Assembly: GCA_016218665.1 (NCBI GenBank)
Contig: JACRDI010000036.1
Location: 62,001 to 126,000 of the forward strand
Source: Desulfovibrio sp.
GTDB lineage: Bacteria > Desulfobacterota > Desulfovibrionia > Desulfovibrionales > Desulfovibrionaceae
DNA: 64,000 bases
Reading direction: 5' to 3'
Shown here: piece after piece, positions 55,525-62,812 of the stretch
How positions within the stretch are numbered: position 1 is the stretch's first letter
How the letters are laid out: every line of letters starts with the position of its first letter
The notes under the pieces: model-generated
Seen by the model: the letters and a program-made list of their open reading frames with translations, nothing else
What the model was told of the DNA's origin: nothing
The model's database searches: none
Translations under genes and position numbers: made by a program

Positions 55525-56412
55525 ATGACCCTGGCCCTGATCCGCAGTCCGCGCCTGAATGAGCGCACCACCCTTCGCCTGGGCGGCACCGCCCTGGCCG
55601 AGGCCGTGGTGTTCTCCGAGGCGGCCCTGGATCAGCTGGCGCGCGAGCTGCCGGGCCTGGGCGGCCGCCCCCTGGCGCTCGGCGCGGGCAGCAACCTGCT
55701 GGCCCTGGACGGCGAGCTGCCCCTGGTGCTGGTGCGGCCCGTGAACAACGCCGCCCCGGACGTGCGGCGGCTGCCCGGCGGCGCGGTGCTGCGCGCGGGC
55801 GCGGGCTTCGGCCTGCCCCGGCTCATCGGCCTGTGCCAGCGCCTGGGCCTGTCCGGGCTGGAGAACCTCACCGGCATTCCCGGCCGCGTGGGCGGCGCCG
55901 TGGCCATGAACGCGGGCTCCTACGGCATGGAGACTGCCCAGGCCCTCTCCCGCGTGCGCCTGTGGACGCCGGAGGCCGGGCTCTTCTGGCGCGAGGCCAA
56001 GGACTGCGCCTTCGGCTACCGGCGCTTCGACCCCTGCCTGGGCGCGGCCTCCTCCCTGTGTCTCATCTGGGAGGCGGAGTTCCTGCTGGCCGCAGACGAG
56101 CCCGCGAACATCCGCGCGCGCATGGAGGCCACCTACGCCCGCAAGAAGGCCAGCCAGCCCGTCACCGCCAGGAGCGCCGGCTGCGTGTTCAAGAACCCGG
56201 AGGGCATGAGCGCGGGCAGGCTGCTGGACGAGGCCGGGCTGCGCGGCAAGGTCCTTGGCGGCATGGCCTTCTCCGGCATGCATGCGAATTTTCTGGTGAA
56301 CCAGGGCGGCGGCACCTCGGCCCAGGCCCTGGAGCTCATCGACATGGGCCGCAGCGCCGTGCGCGCGCGCTTCGGCGTGGACCTCGAACTGGAAGTGGTG
56401 GTGCTCAAATGA
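55525..56412 (+). CDS. murB: UDP-N-acetylenolpyruvoylglucosamine reductase MurB
   Basis: 295 residues with the FAD-binding motifs LGAGSNLLALDG and GLSGLENLTGIPGRVGGAVAMNAGSYGME, then SAGCVFKNPEGMSAGRLLDEAGLRG and SGMHANFLVNQGGGTSAQ. The short length and C-terminal pattern suggest a type II MurB. It reduces enolpyruvyl-UDP-GlcNAc to UDP-MurNAc with NADPH. The stop overlaps the ftsQ start. Confidence 0.96.
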   Translation: MTLALIRSPRLNERTTLRLGGTALAEAVVFSEAALDQLARELPGLGGRPLALGAGSNLLALDGELPLVLVRPVNNAAPDVRRLPGGAVLRAGAGFGLPRLIGLCQRLGLSGLENLTGIPGRVGGAVAMNAGSYGMETAQALSRVRLWTPEAGLFWREAKDCAFGYRRFDPCLGAASSLCLIWEAEFLLAADEPANIRARMEATYARKKASQPVTARSAGCVFKNPEGMSAGRLLDEAGLRGKVLGGMAFSGMHANFLVNQGGGTSAQALELIDMGRSAVRARFGVDLELEVVVLK

Positions 56413-57266
56413 ACCTGCGTCCCGGTGGAATGCAGCGCAGAACGCAGCCGGCCCGCAAGGCCCCGGTGCGCATCAACCGGCCCCGCAAGGAGCCGGGCGG
56501 CGGGCCCTCGCTGCCCATCAACCCCGGCGGCGCGGTGAAGGGCTTCATGTTCTTCATGGCCTCGGTGCTGATTCTGGGCGTGCTGGGCACGGGCCTCATC
56601 TACACCTACCGCCTCGTCACCACCACGCCGGCCCTGGGCCTCACGGAAATCAGCGTCACCGGCAACCAGCGGCTGGCCTACGGGCAGGTGCTGGAGATCG
56701 CCGGGCTGCGCCTGGGGCAGAACAGCCTGGGCGTCAACGTGACCCGCGTGGAGGCCGCGCTCTCCCAGAACCCCTGGGTGGAGTTCGTCACCGTGCGGCG
56801 CGAGCTGCCGGACAAGCTCTTCATCACCATGGTGGAGCGCCAGCCCAGCTTCTGGGTGCGCCAGGACGGCCAGCTCTACTTCGCCGACGCGGAAGGCAGG
56901 ATCATCACCCAGCTTGCCCCCGGCGACTCGGCCTCGCTGCCGCTGCTGGAGATCGCCCCCGAGCTGGGCGACCGGCACCTGGTGGTGGCGGCCATGGTGG
57001 CGCGCATGAACAAGCAGGACCTGCCCTTCGCCCTGGGGCAGATGGCCTGGGTCAAATTTACCGAGTCCGGACTGGTGGAGCTGTACCTGGACGCACTGCG
57101 CCTGCGCGTGCGCGCGGAGCTCTCGGACTGGGACACGCATTTTCGCCGCATCGAAATCGTCTGGCGCGACCTGAAGCTGCGCGGGGAGACCGCACAGGTC
57201 GCCGCCATCGAGGCCAGCGGCGGGAAGGTTTACGTGGAAAAGAGGCTAAGGCCCGGCAATTCCTGA
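56409..57266 (+). CDS. ftsQ: FtsQ-like division protein
   Basis: 285 residues from ATG 56409. A basic Pro-rich cytoplasmic tail (1-45) precedes a TM helix (about 47-68). A POTRA domain follows (ALGLTEISVTGNQRLAYGQVLEIAGLRLGQNSLGVNV), then NPWVEFVTVRRELPDKLFITMVERQP and the FtsQ beta domain. It scaffolds FtsL/FtsB and links the early and late divisome. FtsQ is poorly conserved, but architecture and position between murB and ftsA are clear. Confidence 0.93.
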   Translation: MNLRPGGMQRRTQPARKAPVRINRPRKEPGGGPSLPINPGGAVKGFMFFMASVLILGVLGTGLIYTYRLVTTTPALGLTEISVTGNQRLAYGQVLEIAGLRLGQNSLGVNVTRVEAALSQNPWVEFVTVRRELPDKLFITMVERQPSFWVRQDGQLYFADAEGRIITQLAPGDSASLPLLEIAPELGDRHLVVAAMVARMNKQDLPFALGQMAWVKFTESGLVELYLDALRLRVRAELSDWDTHFRRIEIVWRDLKLRGETAQVAAIEASGGKVYVEKRLRPGNS

Positions 57267-57320
57267 CGGGGAAGAATAGGGAAGAACCGGATTCTGGCGA
57301 GTAAAACAAGGGAGGAAAAC

Positions 57321-58562
57321 ATGGCCAAGAGCGACATCATCGTCGGCCTGGACATCGGCACCACGAAGATTTGCGCCGTGGTGGGCGAGGTCAAGGAGGA
57401 CGGACTGGTGGACATCATCGGCGTCGGCACGAGCCCGTCCACGGGACTTCGGCGCGGCGTGGTGGTGAACATCGAGCAGACCGTGCAGAGCATCAAGAAA
57501 GCCTTGGAGGAGGCGGAATTGATGGCCGGCTGCGAGATCCACTCGGTCTACGCCGGCATAGCCGGCAGCCACATCAAGGGTTTCAACAGCCACGGAGTCA
57601 TCGCCGTCAAAGGCGGCGAGGTGACCCAGAAGGACGTGGACCGCGTCATCGAGGCCGCCAAGGCCGTGGCGATCCCCCTGGACCGCGAGGTGATCCACAC
57701 CCTGCCCCAGGAGTTCATCGTCGACGACCAGCGCGGCATCGCCGATCCTCTCGGCATGGCCGGCGTGCGGCTTGAGGTGAAGGTGCACATCGTCACCGGC
57801 GCGGTCACAAGCGCCCAGAACATCGTGCGCTCGTGCCACCGCTCGGGCCTCGACGTGGCCGACATCGTGCTTGAGTCCCTGGCCTCCAGCAAGGCCGTCC
57901 TCAGCGCCGAGGAGCGCGAGATCGGCGTGTGCCTGGTGGACCTGGGCGGCGGCACCACCGACATCGCCATCTTCTCCAAGGACTCCATCAAGCACACCGC
58001 GGTGCTGGCCCTTGGCGGCAACAACCTGACCAACGACATCGCCTTCGGCCTGCGCACGCCCATGACCAGCGCCGAAAAGATCAAGATCGAGCATGGTTGC
58101 GCCCTGGCCGAGATGGTCAAGGTCGACGAAAGCATCGACGTTCCCTCCGTGGGCGGCCGCGAGAGCCGCGCCATGAGCAAGCGCGTCCTGGCCGAGATCT
58201 GCGAGCCCCGGTGCGAGGAGATCCTGGCCCTGGTGGACCAGGAGCTCATCAAGAGCGGCTTCAAGAACCAGATCGCGGCGGGCGTCGTCCTCACCGGCGG
58301 CACCTCCCTCATCCACGGCATGCAGGACCTGGCCGAACAGGTCTTCGACCTGCCCGTGCGCATCGGCTACCCCGAGTACGTGGGCGGCCTGTACGACATG
58401 GTCAACAACCCCAAGTACGCCACGGCGGTGGGCCTTCTGCTCTACGGAGCCGAGAAGCGCCAGGTGACGCCTTCAGGCGGCGGGGACTTCCGGATCCGCG
58501 AAGACAACGTCTTCAACCGGATCCTGGGCCGCATGAAGAAATGGTTCGTCGACATCGCCTAA
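57321..58562 (+). CDS. ftsA: FtsA actin-like divisome protein
   Basis: 413 residues behind AAGGGAGG. Actin-family motifs are VGLDIGTTKICAVVGE (phosphate 1), the SHI-motif GIAGSHIKGFNSHGVIAV in the 1C domain, LVDLGGGTTDIAIF and VVLTGGTSLIHGM. The C-terminal RMKKWFVDIA is an amphipathic membrane-targeting helix. It tethers FtsZ to the membrane and recruits late division proteins. It is 54 nt after ftsQ and 64 nt before ftsZ. Confidence 0.97.
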   Translation: MAKSDIIVGLDIGTTKICAVVGEVKEDGLVDIIGVGTSPSTGLRRGVVVNIEQTVQSIKKALEEAELMAGCEIHSVYAGIAGSHIKGFNSHGVIAVKGGEVTQKDVDRVIEAAKAVAIPLDREVIHTLPQEFIVDDQRGIADPLGMAGVRLEVKVHIVTGAVTSAQNIVRSCHRSGLDVADIVLESLASSKAVLSAEEREIGVCLVDLGGGTTDIAIFSKDSIKHTAVLALGGNNLTNDIAFGLRTPMTSAEKIKIEHGCALAEMVKVDESIDVPSVGGRESRAMSKRVLAEICEPRCEEILALVDQELIKSGFKNQIAAGVVLTGGTSLIHGMQDLAEQVFDLPVRIGYPEYVGGLYDMVNNPKYATAVGLLLYGAEKRQVTPSGGGDFRIREDNVFNRILGRMKKWFVDIA

Positions 58563-58626
58563 TTTCGGGCGCGTGAATCTTGGGGAAGATACAGCACACG
58601 AGCAAATGCTCCGGGAGGAGGAACCC

Positions 58627-59859
58627 ATGGCACATTTCGAAATCGAGAACGACATGAGCGCGAAAATCAAGGTCATCGGCTGCGGCGGCGGCGGCGGCAA
58701 CGCCATCAACAACATGATCCAGTCGCGCCTGACCGGCGTGAGCTTCATCGCCGCCAACACCGACGCCCAGGATATCGAGAAATCCCTGGCCGACCACACC
58801 ATCCAGCTGGGCGGCAAGCTGACCAAGGGCCTTGGCGCGGGCGCGAACCCGGAAGTGGGCCGCAACGCCGCCCTTGAGAGCATCGACCAGATCCGCGAAG
58901 TGATCCAGAACACCGACATGGTGTTCATCACCGCGGGCATGGGCGGCGGCACCGGCACCGGCGCCGCCCCGGTCATCGCCCAGGCCGCCAAGGAGGCCGG
59001 GGCCCTCACGGTGGCCGTGGTCACCAAGCCCTTCTACTTCGAGGGCCGCCGCCGCATGCAGCAGGCCGAGAAAGGCATCGCCGAACTGCGCCAGGTGGTG
59101 GACTCCATCATCACCATCCCCAACGACCGCCTGCTGCAGATGGCGGCCAAGAAGGCCGGCTTCGGCGTGATGCTCAAGAAAGCCGACGAGGTCCTGTACT
59201 ACGCGGTCAAGGGCATCGCCGACCTCATCACCGTGCACGGCCTCATCAACCTGGACTTCGCGGACGTGAAGGCCATCATGACCAATTCCGGCCTGGCCCT
59301 CATGGGCACGGGCATCGCTTCCGGCGAAAACCGCGCCCGCGAGGCCGCCCTCAAGGCCATCACCAGCCCGCTCCTGGAGGACGTCTCCATCGCCGGCGCG
59401 CGCGGCGTGCTGTTCAACATCACCGCCAGCGAGGACATGAGCACCGACGAGATCCAGGAAGTGTCCGACCTCATCAGCAAGGAAGCCCACGAGGACGCCA
59501 ACATCGTCTTCGGCGTGGTGGCCGACCCCAACGCCGGCGACGAGATGTGCGTCACCGTCATCGCCACCAGCATCGACCAGCGCGAGGCCGCTCCCAAGCC
59601 GGAGAAGGAGACCAAAAGCATCCTGAACCCGGTGCCCCTGGCCCCGCAGCGCGCCGCCTCGCGCCGCAACACCATCTCCAGCGTCATCGCCAGCAGCAAC
59701 CGCGACCTGCCCGCCTACGTGCGGTACGGCGCGGCCAAATCCGGCGAGGAGCGTCCGGCCCATTCCTCCCTGCGCGCCATGGGCGCCGGCGAGGAAGAGT
59801 TCCTCTTCGAGGACGAGGCCCTGGACACGCCCGCGTTCATCCGCCGCAACGCGGACTAG
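58627..59859 (+). CDS. ftsZ: FtsZ tubulin-like cell-division GTPase
   Basis: Start ATG 58627 (MAHFEIEND) behind GGGAGGAGGAA; upstream in-frame residues are rejected. 410 residues. It has the glycine loop CGGGGGNAINNMI, the GTP signature AGMGGGTGTGAAP, the NTDAQ motif and the T7 loop NLDFADVKAIM. A short, partly Arg/Ser-rich linker leads to the C-terminal peptide DTPAFIRRNAD, which should bind FtsA. It polymerises into the division ring. Confidence 0.98.
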   Translation: MAHFEIENDMSAKIKVIGCGGGGGNAINNMIQSRLTGVSFIAANTDAQDIEKSLADHTIQLGGKLTKGLGAGANPEVGRNAALESIDQIREVIQNTDMVFITAGMGGGTGTGAAPVIAQAAKEAGALTVAVVTKPFYFEGRRRMQQAEKGIAELRQVVDSIITIPNDRLLQMAAKKAGFGVMLKKADEVLYYAVKGIADLITVHGLINLDFADVKAIMTNSGLALMGTGIASGENRAREAALKAITSPLLEDVSIAGARGVLFNITASEDMSTDEIQEVSDLISKEAHEDANIVFGVVADPNAGDEMCVTVIATSIDQREAAPKPEKETKSILNPVPLAPQRAASRRNTISSVIASSNRDLPAYVRYGAAKSGEERPAHSSLRAMGAGEEEFLFEDEALDTPAFIRRNAD

Positions 59860-59868
59860 GCGCGGGAC

Positions 59869-61608
59869 ATGGCACGCCCTTCCGGGGCGGAGCGCTCGCG
59901 TCCGAAAGGGCGCGGGCGCATCCCCCGACCCGGATCGGCCCGCCCGCAGCCGCCGGACCACGGAGGCCGCCTTCCCGCGGCGCTCCTGATCCCCGGCGAC
60001 GAGGGCATGGGCCTCTCGGCCCTGGGCTGGCAGGTGGCTTTCCGCCTGCTCTCCAGCGAGCCGGAGATAGCCGTGGAGCGCTTCTTCCTCGGCAAGGGCT
60101 TCCATGCGCCGAAATCCGCTGACAGCGGCAGGGATTTAACGCTCTTCCCCTTGATGGCGGCGAGCGTCTCGTTCGAGGAGGACTTCCTCCCCCTCCTCAG
60201 GACGCTCGCCGCAGCGGGCGTTCCGCCTTCGCGGGCGGAACGCCCGGACTACCCCCTGGTGCTGGTGGGAGGACCAGTGGCCTTCCTGAACCCGGCTCCG
60301 CTGGCGCCCCTGGCCGACGCGTTCTGGGTGGGAGAGGCCGAGGCCGGCCTGGCCGATTTCTGCCTGGCGCTCAAGCGCGCCGTGTTCGAAGGCGTGCCCA
60401 AGGCCGATTTTCTCGCATCCGTGGCCCACATGCCGGGCCTGTACGTGCCCGGCCTGACCACAACCCCGGTGCGCCGCGTGGTGGCGCTTGACGCCGATTC
60501 CACCCTGCTCGCCTGCCCCGCGGCCTCCGTGTTCACCGGTCCGCAGGCGGCCTTCCCGGACGCCCTGCTCCTGGAGATCAACCGGGGCTGCCCGCACGCC
60601 TGCCGCTTCTGCGCGGCCGGGTTCGTGTACCGCCCGCCGCGCCACGCCCGCCTGGACGACCTCGTCGCCCTTGTGGAGGAGGCCGCCCCGCCCAAGGTGG
60701 GCCTTGTGGGCACCGCCCTCACGGACTGGCCGGACCTGCTGCCCTTTCTGCGCTGGCTGGCCGAGCGCAAGACCAAGTTCTCCCTGTCGTCGCTGCGGGC
60801 CGATGGCCTGACCGAGGAGCTGCTGGTCTTCCTGCGCCAGGTGGGCATCCGCACCATCACCCTGGCCCTGGAGGGCGCAAGCGAGCGCCTGCGCCGCGCA
60901 GCCAACAAGAAGCTCGACGCGGAGGTCTTTCTCCAGGCCGTGGAGCGCTGCGCCAACCTGGGCGTGAACCACCTGCGCGTGTACCTCATCATCGGCTGGC
61001 CCTGGGAAGGGCCGCAGGACTATGACGAGTTGGAAGCGTTCCTGGCCCGCGTGGTGGAAGCCCGCGACCGCGGCCACGGCGCGCGCACCCGCGAGTTCAT
61101 GCGCATCACCGTTGGCGCAAGCTGCCTGGTGCCCAAGCCCTTCACGCCCCTGCAGTGGGCCCCAATGACGAGCGAGGAAGGGCTCATCGCCGGGCAGAAG
61201 CGCCTGGCGGAGATGGTCAAAAAGCTGCGAGGGGTGGCCCTCAACGTGGACGCGCCCTTCCAGGCCCGGTTGCAGGGCGTGCTCTCCCGAGGAGGCGAAG
61301 AGACCTTCCGGCTGGTGGAAATGGCCGCGGCCGAGGGTGGCTGGAAGAAGGCCATGCGCCGCTTCGAGGCCGAGACCGCGGACATTCTGGACCGCGAACG
61401 CGCGGCCGACGAGGCGTTCCCCTGGGAGGTCATCGACCTGGGCGTGACGCGCAAATCCCTGCGGCGCGAGTACGAGCGCGCCGGGCGCTTTCTGCACACG
61501 CCGGGCTGCCCGCCCAAAGGCTGCCCCGACTGCGGCCTGTGCGGCATGGACGAGTGGCTCGCCCCAGGCGCGGATGTTTCGACGGCTCCGGACCGGAGCC
61601 AGGGCTGA
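59869..61608 (+). CDS. Radical SAM protein of unknown substrate, downstream of ftsZ
   Basis: 579 residues, 9 nt after the ftsZ stop. The N-terminal part (to about 230) resembles a B12-binding-type Rossmann domain (VLVGGPVAFLNPAPLAPLADAFWVGEAE) as in B12-radical-SAM proteins. The cluster motif is C241-PHA-C245-RF-C248, the CxxxCxxC class, with TLALEGASERLRRAANKKL and a GWPWEG motif in the barrel. A C-terminal CPPKGCPDCGLCGM adds four Cys and may bind a further Fe-S cluster. This arrangement resembles uncharacterised families such as TIGR03960. Substrate is unknown; no MiaB-type TRAM domain is seen. Confidence 0.87.
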   Translation: MARPSGAERSRPKGRGRIPRPGSARPQPPDHGGRLPAALLIPGDEGMGLSALGWQVAFRLLSSEPEIAVERFFLGKGFHAPKSADSGRDLTLFPLMAASVSFEEDFLPLLRTLAAAGVPPSRAERPDYPLVLVGGPVAFLNPAPLAPLADAFWVGEAEAGLADFCLALKRAVFEGVPKADFLASVAHMPGLYVPGLTTTPVRRVVALDADSTLLACPAASVFTGPQAAFPDALLLEINRGCPHACRFCAAGFVYRPPRHARLDDLVALVEEAAPPKVGLVGTALTDWPDLLPFLRWLAERKTKFSLSSLRADGLTEELLVFLRQVGIRTITLALEGASERLRRAANKKLDAEVFLQAVERCANLGVNHLRVYLIIGWPWEGPQDYDELEAFLARVVEARDRGHGARTREFMRITVGASCLVPKPFTPLQWAPMTSEEGLIAGQKRLAEMVKKLRGVALNVDAPFQARLQGVLSRGGEETFRLVEMAAAEGGWKKAMRRFEAETADILDRERAADEAFPWEVIDLGVTRKSLRREYERAGRFLHTPGCPPKGCPDCGLCGMDEWLAPGADVSTAPDRSQG

Positions 61609-61623
61609 GGCCCGTTACGCGCC

Positions 61624-61845
61624 TCAGCTGAAGCCGCCGCCCCCGCACCCGCCGCCCATGGGCGGCATGGCCGGCTCCGAAGCGCCGCCGCCCTCCCCCA
61701 TGCGCACCGCACAGGCGGAGAGCCTGCGCTCCGGAGCATCCGCCCCGCAGACCGGACAGGCCACCCCTGCCTCGTCCTGCGCGTTGCGCACCAGTTCCTC
61801 AAAGCATTTTCCGCACTTGCGGCAAGCGTATTCATAGATGGGCAT
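61624..61845 (-). CDS. FmdB-family zinc-ribbon protein
   Basis: 73 residues from ATG 61845, with GGAGG about 9 nt upstream. MPIYEYACRKCGKCFEELV begins the FmdB/CxxC_CXXC_SSSS family, and the second pair is CPVCG, giving CxxC...CxxC for one zinc. The end is Gly/Met-rich (MPPMGGGCGGGGFS). Family members are linked to regulation or metal handling, but the function is unproven. It converges on the radical SAM gene with 15 nt between the stops. Confidence 0.9.
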   Translation of the reverse strand: MPIYEYACRKCGKCFEELVRNAQDEAGVACPVCGADAPERRLSACAVRMGEGGGASEPAMPPMGGGCGGGGFS

Positions 61846-61939
61846 GGCCGTGGTCCTCCGTTGCCAATGCTGGGGGCATATGTGCGCACGCCGGGCAAAC
61901 CAGTCAAGACCGGCTCCACGCGCCAAGCCCTTGCGCAGG

Positions 61940-61993
61940 CTTGTGCAGCCCCCTCCCCCGGGCACTTGTGCAGAGATGTGCAACAGGTTGCAC
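61940..61993. promoter_or_regulatory. Likely enhancer sites for a sigma-54 activator
   Basis: A perfect palindrome GTGCAAC-AG-GTTGCAC fills 61978-61993, and the 9-mer CTTGTGCAG is repeated at 61940 and 61965. They lie about 80-130 bp before the predicted sigma-54 start site, the usual enhancer distance. Between them and the promoter is an A/T-rich stretch (61995-62036) that could bend. Confidence 0.65.
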
Positions 61994-62046
61994 GCAAAAG
62001 CCTTTAAACAGTATTTTAATACACTGGATTTGTTTGTGAAACACTT

Positions 62047-62062
62047 TGGCACGGCACATGCT
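62047..62062 (+). promoter_or_regulatory. Sigma-54 (RpoN) promoter of the ZraP/Spy-like gene
   Basis: TGGCACG-GCAC-ATGCT matches the -24/-12 consensus TGGCACG-N4-TTGCW with one change, and GG to GC spacing is exactly 10 nt. Perfect 7-nt inverted arms GAAACAC (62038-62044) and GTGTTTC (62067-62073) flank it. Transcription is predicted near 62073. Confidence 0.8.
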
Positions 62063-62141
62063 TCGCGTGTTTCAATCGACACGGCGCGCACCCCCCCTTT
62101 GCGCAAGGCCGCACATGTTTCAAACCTTGGAGGAACAGATC

Positions 62142-62621
62142 ATGAAGAGAAACATCATCGCCCTGGTGGCCGTGGCCGCCCTCGTGGCCCTGTCCGCGGT
62201 GGCCTTCGCCGCTCCGCGCGGGGGCAGGGGGGCCGCCCAGACCGCCATCACCCCGGAGCAGCGCGCCACCATCCAGAAGATCATCGAGTCGCGCCAGGAG
62301 AAGCTCTACGAACTGCGTGAGAAGATCTGGGCCAAGCACGCCGAGCTGCAAGCCCTGTCCAATTCCGGCAAGGGCGAGAAGGCCGACATCCAGAACCTGG
62401 TGGGCGAGATTTCCAAGCTGCGTGACGCCATGCACAAGGAGCGCCTGGCCATCCGCAGCGAGATTGAGAAGCAGACCGGCCTCAAGGGCTTCGGGCCCGA
62501 GGGCTACCACCGCGGCGGCATGGGCTACGGCATGGGCTACAACGAAGACTGCGGCACCGGCGGCGGCATGGGCCGCGGGTTCGGCAGCGGCGCGGGCTGC
62601 CCTGGCGGCGTCTGCAACTAG
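62142..62621 (+). CDS. ZraP/Spy-like periplasmic metal-linked protein
   Basis: GGAGGAACAGATC precedes ATG 62142; 159 residues. The signal peptide (MKRNIIALVAVAALVALSAVAFA) is followed by a helical core typical of ZraP/Spy/CpxP: ITPEQRATIQKIIESRQEKLYELREKIWAKHAELQAL and ISKLRDAMHKERLAIRSEIEKQTGLKGF. The tail is Gly/Met/His/Cys-rich (GYHRGGMGYGMGYNEDCG, later GCPGGVC), fitting metal binding. ZraP is a zinc-binding periplasmic protein under ZraSR and sigma-54 in enterobacteria; the sigma-54 promoter here agrees. I keep the symbol blank because Spy-type homologues look alike. Confidence 0.85.
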   Translation: MKRNIIALVAVAALVALSAVAFAAPRGGRGAAQTAITPEQRATIQKIIESRQEKLYELREKIWAKHAELQALSNSGKGEKADIQNLVGEISKLRDAMHKERLAIRSEIEKQTGLKGFGPEGYHRGGMGYGMGYNEDCGTGGGMGRGFGSGAGCPGGVCN

Positions 62622-62639
62622 GAGCAATCCGTCCTCTGC

Positions 62640-62678
62640 GGCGGCCCGGCAAGTCCCGTACGGACAGGCCGGGCCGCC
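62640..62678 (+). terminator. Two-tier hairpin terminator after the ZraP/Spy-like gene
   Basis: Arms GGCGGCCCGGC (62640-62650) and GCCGGGCCGCC (62668-62678) pair perfectly over 11 bp. An inner GTCC/GGAC stem caps the structure. Only a short TTT follows. Confidence 0.75.
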
Positions 62679-62730
62679 TCGATTTGCCGGGGGCCACTTC
62701 CCACGCCTGGCGCAGCAAGGGCGCAGCCGG

Positions 62731-62760
62731 TTGACACCCAGGGCTCATGCGGCCTAGCAG
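62731..62760 (+). promoter_or_regulatory. Candidate promoter of the right-edge sensor kinase gene
   Basis: A perfect TTGACA (62731-62736) with TAGCAG at 18 nt, or CTAGCA at 17 nt. It lies after the terminator and 53 nt before ATG 62813, so the kinase gene can be transcribed separately from the upstream gene. Confidence 0.5.
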
Positions 62761-62812
62761 ACTGTGAGTTCCTCTTCGCACGCAACCCCACACCCCCGAG
62801 GACGACAACAGG

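Noticed and set aside
52902-55589. A long minus-strand frame opposite murG and murC.
   Set aside because: Antisense shadow of two unmistakable plus-strand enzymes.
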